NCBI GenBank assembly: GCA_020634315.1
Contig: JACKBV010000040.1
Location: 1-33,955, forward strand
DNA from: Ardenticatenaceae bacterium
Lineage (GTDB): Bacteria; Chloroflexota; Anaerolineae; Promineifilales; Promineifilaceae
Direction of reading: 5' to 3'
DNA length: 33,955 bases
The position numbers and the translations under genes are program-made. The notes beneath the pieces are model-generated. The model did not search any database, was not told the origin of the DNA, and saw nothing but the letters and a program-made list of their open reading frames with translations. Below are positions 1 through 6,345 of this stretch, in pieces. Position 1 is the stretch's first letter, and each line of letters begins with the position of its first letter.

Positions 1-2
1 TT

Positions 3-974
3 TCATTGCAATGCAGCGGTGGCTAAAGCCACATAGCGTTCATACTTTGCCTGTGTCTGTGCCTGCCAATCGGACGGACGTGTGACCAAACGTTGATCTA
101 AACCACGAGGAATTTCGTACAACATTCGCGTCAGGCGCACCACCCACCAGGCTAACATGAGAGGATAATAAGTGGCGATACGGGCAACGGCCGTTTCCTC
201 CCCCACTGCTTCTGCATACCAAGCCATGATCCATTGTCGTGTTGCGGCATCTATGTCCAGGTAACAGGGATGTGCTAACAAATCGGCAATCTCAAAACAG
301 GGATCACCCCAGCCGCTGTTTTCCCAATCAACCGAGAGCCAGGCATCACCCTGGCGCACAAAATTCAAAATATTGGGATCGGTGCGGCACAATGACAGGG
401 TGATTGGCGGCAGCTCTGGCTGCACGGCAGCAAAACGATCAGCCAAGTCCATCACAATCAACAGCGAATTTGGCCGGAACGCTGGCGGAATACAAGCCAA
501 ACCTTGCTGCAAAAAACGATGCGCCGCAGCCGCACTGACAAAATTAACGGTAGCCGCTTGCAAAGGGATGGCGACATTTTCTGGCATCGCCTTGTGCAGG
601 GTCACGTAATGGCGCAACAACGATTCCCATTCTTGTGGCGTTTGCGGCGGAACGGCCGTTACCGCGCCCTCAACCCATGTTTGCACCACAACTGGCAGCG
701 GATAACTGGCTTCATCCAGCCACAAGGGCTGTGGCGCCAGGGGAAGGCCCGCTGCTTGCAGCGCCCGCAAGGCATTAAATTCGCGCCAGGCACGCCGACG
801 GCTGTCACGAATGGTAAATTTCACGGCCCAATCTGCTTCGGCGCTGGTAGCGCGATACAAAACATTATTTGCGCCACCGCCAATGCGCTGTAAATGCCAC
901 TGCTGCCATTGTCGCGCTTCAGGCCAAACGGCCGTTACCTCCTGTTCTGCCAGATAAGCGAGTAAAGTTTGCAT
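3..974 (-). CDS. Aminoglycoside/choline kinase-like phosphotransferase
   Basis: This 323-residue protein has the APH/choline-kinase fold. The N-terminal part carries an ATP-binding lobe with 'GGANNVLYRA' (about residues 33-42) and 'WAVKFTI', whose Lys is the expected ATP-contacting residue. The catalytic loop reads 'LCRTDPNILNF': the catalytic Asp and the Asn five residues later are kept, but the His of the usual HxD is replaced by Arg. The metal-binding Asp follows in 'SVDWENSGWGDP'. The substrate is a small hydroxyl compound that cannot be named from sequence; choline, thiamine or an aminoglycoside-like sugar are all possible. It starts at an ATG with no strong ribosome binding site and ends 3 bases from the left edge with a proper stop. 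It is divergent from the UbiA gene, separated by 112 bp with no clear promoter on either strand. Confidence 0.8.
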   Translation of the reverse strand: MQTLLAYLAEQEVTAVWPEARQWQQWHLQRIGGGANNVLYRATSAEADWAVKFTIRDSRRRAWREFNALRALQAAGLPLAPQPLWLDEASYPLPVVVQTWVEGAVTAVPPQTPQEWESLLRHYVTLHKAMPENVAIPLQAATVNFVSAAAAHRFLQQGLACIPPAFRPNSLLIVMDLADRFAAVQPELPPITLSLCRTDPNILNFVRQGDAWLSVDWENSGWGDPCFEIADLLAHPCYLDIDAATRQWIMAWYAEAVGEETAVARIATYYPLMLAWWVVRLTRMLYEIPRGLDQRLVTRPSDWQAQTQAKYERYVALATAALQ

Positions 975-1086
975 GGTGGCAAGTCTAGTGGAAATTGGCT
1001 TGTTCGTGCCATTCGTGATAGAAACGTTTGCCTGACGTTATAGCAACAACTAACCAGTTACATTACACGCTTATCAGGAGAATGAT

Positions 1087-1959
1087 GTGTTACCTGCCTT
1101 ACTAAAAACAATGCGCCCACGCCAATGGCCCAAAAACGGGTTTGTTTTCGTGGCTTTATTTTATGACAGCAAATTAGGCGACATTACCAGCATCCTGCAA
1201 ACAGTCAGTGCTTTTCTGCTGCTGTGCCTCATGTCCAGCGCAGTGTATATCATGAATGATTTGGCCGACATCGAAAGCGACCGGCAGCACCCAACGAAAC
1301 GGAAACGGCCGTTACCCTCCGGTCAGCTCAGTCCCGCTGTCGCGCGTGTGGCGGCAATTCTCTTTGCTGTAGGCAGTCTCGTGGCCGGTTTCTGGCTCGC
1401 TCCCGCATTTGGTTGGATTTTACTGGCTTATTTAGTCATCCAGATCGCATACACCTTCCGCCTAAAACATGTCGTCCTCATTGATGTTTGCATCATTGCG
1501 GCCGGATTTGTGCTGCGCATTGCCGCCGGCGTTTCCGTAATCGAAGTACAACGCTTCTCTCCCTGGTTATACGTGTTTGGCGGTTTTCTTGCCTTGTTCA
1601 TGGCTCTAGGCAAACGTCGCCAGGAATTGATTTTGCTGGGCAACAATGCCAGCAATCACCGCGCCATTCTAGAAGATTACAACCTGGAACTCATTGATCG
1701 CATGTTGAGCATTGTCACCACCAGCGCGATTGCCTCCTACAGCCTCTACACATTTCTGGCCGAAGGGCTGCCCGCCAATCATTTGATGATGCTCACTATC
1801 CCCTTTGTGATTTATGGCATCTTCCGCTATCTCTATTTGATTCATGTCAAGGGAGAGGGTGGCGCACCAGAAGAGATATTGTTGCGGGATCGGCCGTTTC
1901 AAGTCACCCTCCTGCTATATGCAATGGTTGCCTTTGTCGCCCTGTACATCCCGCTATAA
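1087..1959 (+). CDS. UbiA-family prenyltransferase, decaprenyl-phosphate phosphoribosyltransferase type
   Basis: A 290-residue integral membrane protein with eight or nine hydrophobic segments. The N-terminal 'MRPRQWPKNGFVF' and the Asp-rich motif 'NDLADIESDRQHPTKRKRP' (about residues 57-75) are characteristic of UbiA enzymes. The RPRQWPKN start in particular is typical of 5-phosphoribosyl-1-pyrophosphate:decaprenyl-phosphate transferases, which make the lipid-linked ribose used in cell-envelope arabinose chemistry. Which prenyl phosphate is used cannot be read from sequence. The start is GTG at 1087, preceded by CAGGAG with good spacing. It ends 3 bp before mevalonate kinase, so the two genes are very likely cotranscribed. 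That fits, since the mevalonate route supplies the prenyl substrate. Confidence 0.85.
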   Translation: MLPALLKTMRPRQWPKNGFVFVALFYDSKLGDITSILQTVSAFLLLCLMSSAVYIMNDLADIESDRQHPTKRKRPLPSGQLSPAVARVAAILFAVGSLVAGFWLAPAFGWILLAYLVIQIAYTFRLKHVVLIDVCIIAAGFVLRIAAGVSVIEVQRFSPWLYVFGGFLALFMALGKRRQELILLGNNASNHRAILEDYNLELIDRMLSIVTTSAIASYSLYTFLAEGLPANHLMMLTIPFVIYGIFRYLYLIHVKGEGGAPEEILLRDRPFQVTLLLYAMVAFVALYIPL

Positions 1960-1962
1960 GCC

Positions 1963-2913
1963 ATGATTCACGCCTCTGCGCCCGGTAAAATCATTTTGTT
2001 TGGGGAACATGCTGTGGTATACGGCCGTCCCGCCATTGCTGCACCCGTCTCCCAAGTACGCGCCACAGCCACTGTCACCCCGGCAGAAACAGGCGTGCGC
2101 CTGATTGCCCCCGATTTGAACACAGCCCAATGGCTGCATGAAGCCGACCCCAATGATGCATTAGCGGCGGCCCTGCATCATATACGAGCAGCAACCGGCA
2201 TAGAGCAATTGCCGCCGATGACCATTACCGTCACCAGCCAGATTCCGGTTGCCAGTGGTTTAGGCAGCGGCGCAGCCATCACCGCCGCCACGGCACGCGC
2301 CGTCGTTGAATTCTTAGGCCGCACAGATTTGCTCACACCTGCCTGGGTTTCGGCGCTTACCTATGAAGTAGAAAAAATTCATCATGGCACGCCCAGCGGC
2401 ATTGATAACACAGTTGTCGCCTATGAAATGCCTGTTTATTTCATGCGTCAACAACCCCACAACCGCATCGAGCCGTTTGCTGTAGCACACCCCCTGCGCT
2501 TGCTGGTTGCCGACACAGGGGTGCGCAGTCACACACGTGATGTCGTGCTCGATGTGCGCCGCCAATGGGAAGCAGAATCAGCGCGTTTTGAAGCAATTTT
2601 TACCGGCTGCGGCCAAATTGCGGAAACGGCACGGCGTGCTATCGAGCAGGGACACATTGCCGAAGTTGGACGCCTGATGCAGGAAAATCACGACCTATTA
2701 GTTGAAATGACGGTTTCCAGTGTGGAATTGGATGCGTTGGTGCAAGCAGCAGTGAGCGCAGGCGCGTTGGGTGCCAAACTGAGCGGCGCGGGGCGTGGGG
2801 GGAATATGATTGCCTTAGTGACAGAGGATATGGAAACGGCCGTTCGCCAGGCCTTGTTAACCAACGGCGCACAAACCGTCCTCACTACCATAATCGCGCA
2901 CAATGCGGTATGA
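1963..2913 (+). CDS. mvk: Mevalonate kinase
   Basis: A 316-residue GHMP-family kinase that phosphorylates mevalonate in the mevalonate route to isopentenyl diphosphate. Seen motifs: N-terminal 'APGKIILFGEHAVVYG' (residues 6-21), with the family's substrate-binding EHAVVYG; the Gly/Ser-rich phosphate loop 'PVASGLGSGAAI' (about residue 95); 'HHGTPSGIDN' with the catalytic Asp region; and the C-terminal 'GAKLSGAGRGGNM'. Length is normal for bacterial and archaeal mevalonate kinases. It lies 3 bp downstream of the UbiA gene and ends at a bidirectional terminator facing rpmB. A mevalonate pathway is uncommon in bacteria but present in some Chloroflexota. Other pathway genes are not in this window. 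Confidence 0.92.
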   Translation: MIHASAPGKIILFGEHAVVYGRPAIAAPVSQVRATATVTPAETGVRLIAPDLNTAQWLHEADPNDALAAALHHIRAATGIEQLPPMTITVTSQIPVASGLGSGAAITAATARAVVEFLGRTDLLTPAWVSALTYEVEKIHHGTPSGIDNTVVAYEMPVYFMRQQPHNRIEPFAVAHPLRLLVADTGVRSHTRDVVLDVRRQWEAESARFEAIFTGCGQIAETARRAIEQGHIAEVGRLMQENHDLLVEMTVSSVELDALVQAAVSAGALGAKLSGAGRGGNMIALVTEDMETAVRQALLTNGAQTVLTTIIAHNAV

Positions 2914-2938
2914 TTACAAACGAATTATTTGCAAACAA

Positions 2939-2964
2939 AAAGGCCAGCCGAATAGCTGACCTTT
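2939..2964. terminator. Bidirectional terminator between mvk and rpmB
   Basis: An inverted repeat AAAGGCCAGC (2939-2948) / GCTGACCTTT (2955-2964), with one C-A mismatch and a 6-base loop. It is flanked by A residues on the left and an AT-rich tract on the right, so it can act for both convergent genes. Confidence 0.75.
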
Positions 2965-3012
2965 ATTTATTACTCTGCGTGGCAGCAGAGGTTTAACAAG
3001 CAACAAAAACGT

Positions 3013-3189
3013 TTACTTTGCGTAAGTCTTCAAGCAGCGTGTGCAAATATTCTTACGTACTTTCGTCCCATTTTCTACAAAAGTCGCTTTTTGGATATTT
3101 GGCCGAAATAAGCGCTTTGTTTTCTTTTGGGAAAAGCTAACGTTTTGACCTGATCTTGGCCCCTTGCCACAAACTTCACATTTAGCCAT
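3013..3189 (-). CDS. rpmB: 50S ribosomal protein L28
   Basis: A 58-residue protein of the large ribosomal subunit. It begins MAKCEVCGKGPRSGQNVSFS, contains the L28 signature 'KKTKRLFRPNIQKATF', and ends 'CTRCLKTYAK'. The four cysteines (CEVC and CTRC) form the zinc-ribbon pair found in C+ L28 proteins. The ATG is at 3189, preceded on the minus strand by AAGGTGA at good spacing. The gene is divergent from an Asp23/Gls24 gene, the same arrangement as rpmB/yloU in Bacillus. Its transcript has a roughly 70-base leader with a terminator-like hairpin (see separate entry). It is short enough to be missed by gene callers with a 60-residue cutoff. Confidence 0.96.
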   Translation of the reverse strand: MAKCEVCGKGPRSGQNVSFSQKKTKRLFRPNIQKATFVENGTKVRKNICTRCLKTYAK

Positions 3190-3217
3190 AATTTCACCTT
3201 ACCCTGACAAATTAAAA

Positions 3218-3235
3218 GCGACCATCTGCGGTCGC
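3218..3235 (-). promoter_or_regulatory. Terminator-like hairpin in the rpmB leader
   Basis: The inverted repeat GCGACC/GGTCGC with a 6-base loop is followed, in the minus direction, by TTTTAATTT. It sits between the predicted rpmB transcription start (about 3260) and its ribosome binding site. It could be an attenuator or an autoregulatory site for a ribosomal protein. It also has A/T flanks in the plus direction, so a simple insulating terminator is possible. Confidence 0.5.
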
Positions 3236-3266
3236 TCGATTTTTGACTTATGAATGAGCACCTAAA

Positions 3267-3294
3267 ATTATAACAAGTAACTGAGTTTGTGCAA
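3267..3294 (-). promoter_or_regulatory. Promoter of rpmB
   Basis: On the minus strand, TTGCAC (3294-3289), a 16-base spacer, then a perfect TATAAT (3272-3267). The predicted transcription start is near 3260. Confidence 0.75.
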
Positions 3295-3314
3295 ACACGA
3301 CATGTTGGTATAAA
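3287..3314 (+). promoter_or_regulatory. Candidate promoter of the asp23-fakA operon
   Basis: TTGTGC (3287-3292), a 16-base spacer, TATAAA (3309-3314). Its -35 box overlaps that of the rpmB promoter within the inverted repeat GTTTG-TG-CAAAC (3285-3296), so the two promoters are back to back and may compete. Confidence 0.55.
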
Positions 3315-3357
3315 CGTTAAAGAACGATTACTGGATAAGTTCCCACTAGGAGATACC

Positions 3358-3720
3358 ATGTCTGCAACACATGACGAACCACTCGGAACAATTGATATAT
3401 CTGAAACAACCGTTTCAACCATCGCCAGCCGCGCCATTAATCAATGCTATGGTGTAGTTGGCATGGCTAGCAAAAATTTGGCAGGTGGCATTGCCAGCCT
3501 GCTCTCCCGCGACATTAAACGCGGTATTGATGTCACAATTGAAGATGGCGGCATCATGGTAGATGTATATGTTATCGTTGAATATGGCGTGCGGATTCGC
3601 GCGGTAGCCGAAAGTATTCAAAATACGGTGAAATTCCACGTAGAAAAATCGTTGGGATTACCGGTACGCGCGGTCAATGTGTACGTACAAGGGCTGCGAC
3701 AAAGCAAATCTCAAACTTAG
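3358..3720 (+). CDS. Asp23/Gls24 family protein (YloU-like)
   Basis: A 120-residue Asp23/Gls24 (DUF322) protein. The conserved core is seen as 'LGTIDISETTVSTIASRAINQCYGVVGM' early and 'IDVTIEDGGIMVDVYVIVEYGVRI', then 'VKFHVEKSLGLPVRAVNVYVQGL' at the end. The family is linked to envelope stress and fatty-acid metabolism, but no biochemical activity is established. The ATG at 3358 is chosen because AGGAGAT precedes it; an upstream in-frame start at 3289 overlaps the promoter. It is 12 bp before a FakA-like gene, as yloU is before yloV in Bacillus. A paralogue lies at 11344 beside nusB. Confidence 0.88.
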   Translation: MSATHDEPLGTIDISETTVSTIASRAINQCYGVVGMASKNLAGGIASLLSRDIKRGIDVTIEDGGIMVDVYVIVEYGVRIRAVAESIQNTVKFHVEKSLGLPVRAVNVYVQGLRQSKSQT

Positions 3721-3732
3721 GGAGATAGTCTC

Positions 3733-5421
3733 GTGACCGACTACATGACACCACCGACTTCACAAAAGTGGCGGCACTGCAATGGACAGCAGTTCCGGAA
3801 ATTGGCGCAAGCAGGCATGTTGTGGCTGGAAAAGAACAGCCATCATGTTAATGAATTGAATGTGTTTCCGGTTCCGGATGGAGATACGGGCACAAACATG
3901 CTGTTGACAATGCGCTCGGCATACGGCCGTATCCAAAACAGTGAAGAATTGCACGTTGGCAAGGTAGCCAAAGAGTTGGCCCACGGCGCATTAATGGGCG
4001 CCCGCGGCAATTCCGGCGTAATCCTCAGCCAGATTTTACGTGGCCTGGCACGCGAACTGCGCGAAAAGGAAAACTTTAACGCCACAGACCTGGCCAAAGC
4101 ATTTCAACAAGCAGCCGACACGGCTTATCATGGCGTCATGCGCCCTGTCGAAGGCACCATCTTAACGGTTGTTCGCGAAAGCGCCGCCGAAGCAACGGAC
4201 GCAGCCAAGAAAAGCGAAGACCTGCGCTTCGTGCTGGAACGAGTGTTGGAACGCAGCCAGCAAGCACTGGAACGGACACCAGAACTGCTGCCCATTCTGA
4301 AGCAAGCGGGCGTTGTCGATTCCGGCGGCCAGGGCCTTGTTTTTATCCTTGAAGGAATGCTGCGCTACGTCAACGGGCAGATTAATTTGCATGAGGTAGA
4401 AAAACAAGCCGCTATGCACGCGACAGCTGAACAATCGGCACAGGCATTAGCCGCCCCAGAAAGCGGCCTTTTGGAAAACCCGTATGATGTACAGTTCATC
4501 TTGATGGGCCAAAACCTGAATGTGCTAGAAGTGCGCCAGAAAATCGACGCGATGGGGGATTCCACCGTTGTCGTTGGCGACGAAAGCACCATTAAGGTTC
4601 ACATTCACGTCAAAGACCCCGGTGAACCCATCAGCTATGGCATTAGTCTCGGTAAAATCACCGATGTCGTCGTGGAAAACATGCAGTTGCAAATGGAAGA
4701 GATCATCCATACGGGCAACCAGGCGGCGGAAACAGTAGAAGAAGTAACTGTGACTGTTGAACCAGGGCAAGTGGGGGTGGTTGCTGTCGCCGCTGGCTCT
4801 GGCTTAGGTAAGGTATTTCGCAGTCTGGGAGCCGCCTATGTTGTCAATGGGGGTCAGACAAACAACCCCAGCACGGAAGAGATATTCCAGGCTATTCAAG
4901 AAGTGCCAACCGACAAAGTTATCATTTTACCCAACAACAAAAATATTATTTTGGCGGCAGAGGCAGCACGCGATTTAAGCCCGAAGCATGTTGCCGTGGT
5001 GCCAACACGTACAGCGCCCCAAGGCATTAGCGCTATGCTGAATTTGAACCCGGATGGTGATTTGACGGAAACGGCCGCTGCCATGGCTTTAGCCGCGAAA
5101 CAAGTTGCCACAGGCGAGATCACAATGGCGACACGCTCGGTGCATTTGGATGGTGTGGAAGTGAAAGAGGGAGAGATTATTGGCATGGTAGACGGCCGTC
5201 TCCATGCCTCTGGCCCTGAAATGTCTGCTGTGTTAACGGCCGTTCTCAATGGCATGAACATGGAAGAACGAGAAATCGTCTCCCTCTACTATGGCGCGGA
5301 CATCACCGCAGACGAGGCATCAACCATGGCAGAAGCCATCGAAACTCGCTTCCCCGATGTCGAAATCGAAGTGCTGCCCGGTGGGCAGCCATACTACTTC
5401 TACATTTTAGGTGCTGAGTAA
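3733..5421 (+). CDS. fakA: DAK2-domain fatty-acid kinase, FakA/YloV-like
   Basis: A 562-residue soluble protein. The N-terminal DAK2 (dihydroxyacetone-kinase type) domain has the Mg-ATP motif 'VFPVPDGDTGTNM' (Asp49 and Asp51) and 'ALMGARGNSGVILSQILRG' (about residues 90-108). The C-terminal half (about 330-562) matches the FakA C-terminal region, including 'GSGLGKVFRSLGA' and a Gly-rich end. In Firmicutes FakA phosphorylates exogenous fatty acids presented by DegV/FakB partners, and the next gene here is a DegV protein, which supports that role. The start is GTG at 3733, six bases after GGAGAT. It forms an operon with the upstream Asp23 gene. Confidence 0.88.
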   Translation: MTDYMTPPTSQKWRHCNGQQFRKLAQAGMLWLEKNSHHVNELNVFPVPDGDTGTNMLLTMRSAYGRIQNSEELHVGKVAKELAHGALMGARGNSGVILSQILRGLARELREKENFNATDLAKAFQQAADTAYHGVMRPVEGTILTVVRESAAEATDAAKKSEDLRFVLERVLERSQQALERTPELLPILKQAGVVDSGGQGLVFILEGMLRYVNGQINLHEVEKQAAMHATAEQSAQALAAPESGLLENPYDVQFILMGQNLNVLEVRQKIDAMGDSTVVVGDESTIKVHIHVKDPGEPISYGISLGKITDVVVENMQLQMEEIIHTGNQAAETVEEVTVTVEPGQVGVVAVAAGSGLGKVFRSLGAAYVVNGGQTNNPSTEEIFQAIQEVPTDKVIILPNNKNIILAAEAARDLSPKHVAVVPTRTAPQGISAMLNLNPDGDLTETAAAMALAAKQVATGEITMATRSVHLDGVEVKEGEIIGMVDGRLHASGPEMSAVLTAVLNGMNMEEREIVSLYYGADITADEASTMAEAIETRFPDVEIEVLPGGQPYYFYILGAE

Positions 5422-5451
5422 CACCTGTAATCCGTGAATGAGAAAAGGATC

Positions 5452-5487
5452 ATGGCAACCATTCACCGCTTACCCTTCACCAATTAA
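5452..5487 (+). CDS. Possible 11-codon upstream ORF before degV
   Basis: An ATG at 5452 is preceded by AAAAGG at good spacing and opens an 11-codon frame (MATIHRLPFTN). It stops two bases before the degV ATG, which has no clear ribosome binding site of its own. The inverted repeat GTGAATG (5434-5440) / CATTCAC (5460-5466) encloses the ribosome binding site. This suggests translational coupling by reinitiation, but such a short frame could be chance. Confidence 0.3.
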   Translation: MATIHRLPFTN

Positions 5488-5489
5488 CC

Positions 5490-6341
5490 ATGACAATCAA
5501 AATAGTCACCGATAGCACATGCGATTTGCCACCCTCAGTGGTGGCCGCCTACGACATCACCGTTATCCCCGTTTACATCAACATTGGTGCAAACAGCTAT
5601 CGGGAAAACGTAGACATTTCGCGGCAAACATTTTACGAGAATCTGTACACATACTCCACCTACCCGACAACCGCCGCACCCGCCGTTGGCACATTTACAG
5701 AGGTGTACGAACAACTGACGAGAGAAGGCGCTACCGAAATTCTCTCAATACACCTCGCAGCTTCATTAAGTAACACGTATAATGCGGCACGCCTGGGAGC
5801 CGCAGCCGCCAACAGCGCCCCCGTTACCATTTTTGATACACAGCAAATCACGTTGGGCAGTGGTTTGCAAGTCATGCTGGCCGCACAGGCAGCCGCAGCC
5901 GGACAAACCATGGCCGAAATTGTCACCATGCTAAACGAACGTGTGTCGCGCATCTACGTCTTCGGCTTGATCGATACACTCGAATCGCTGCGGCGCAGCG
6001 GTCGGGTCAATTGGGCATCTTTTGGGATTGGCTCCCTATTGCAAATCAAGCCGGTAATGATGATTCACAGCAGCGATATTTCCGTTGTCGCCCGTGTGCG
6101 CACACGAAAACGCTCACAGCAGCATATGATGGAATTGGTGGAAAATTTAGGCCCGTTTACGCATATCGGCGTGCTCCATGTTCATGCGCCAGAGGCGGCG
6201 GCAGAATTGGCGCAAATTGCTGCGCCACTTTTCCCAACCACAGAACCCCCTTTAATCACGGAAGTAACACCGGCCATTGGCACACATTTAGGGGTAGGCG
6301 CAGTTGGATTTGCGTGCCTGACAACTGGTGATAAAGTCTGA
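5490..6341 (+). CDS. DegV family fatty-acid-binding protein (FakB-like)
   Basis: A 283-residue DegV protein. It begins 'IKIVTDSTCDLPPSVVAAYDITVIPVYI', the usual DegV N-terminus with the conserved TDSTCDLP that binds the fatty-acid carboxylate. 'TSQPS/TTAAPAVGTFTEVYEQL' and 'LSIHLAASLSNTYNAA' follow, then 'LIDTLESLRRSGRVNW' and 'KPVMMIHSSDISVVARVRTRKRS'. The family's role is to present a fatty acid to the FakA kinase, and the fakA-like gene lies just upstream. The ATG at 5490 is favoured by homology to the DegV N-terminus. The ribosome binding site is poor and may be replaced by coupling to an upstream mini-ORF. Confidence 0.88.
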   Translation: MTIKIVTDSTCDLPPSVVAAYDITVIPVYINIGANSYRENVDISRQTFYENLYTYSTYPTTAAPAVGTFTEVYEQLTREGATEILSIHLAASLSNTYNAARLGAAAANSAPVTIFDTQQITLGSGLQVMLAAQAAAAGQTMAEIVTMLNERVSRIYVFGLIDTLESLRRSGRVNWASFGIGSLLQIKPVMMIHSSDISVVARVRTRKRSQQHMMELVENLGPFTHIGVLHVHAPEAAAELAQIAAPLFPTTEPPLITEVTPAIGTHLGVGAVGFACLTTGDKV

Positions 6342-6345
6342 AATT

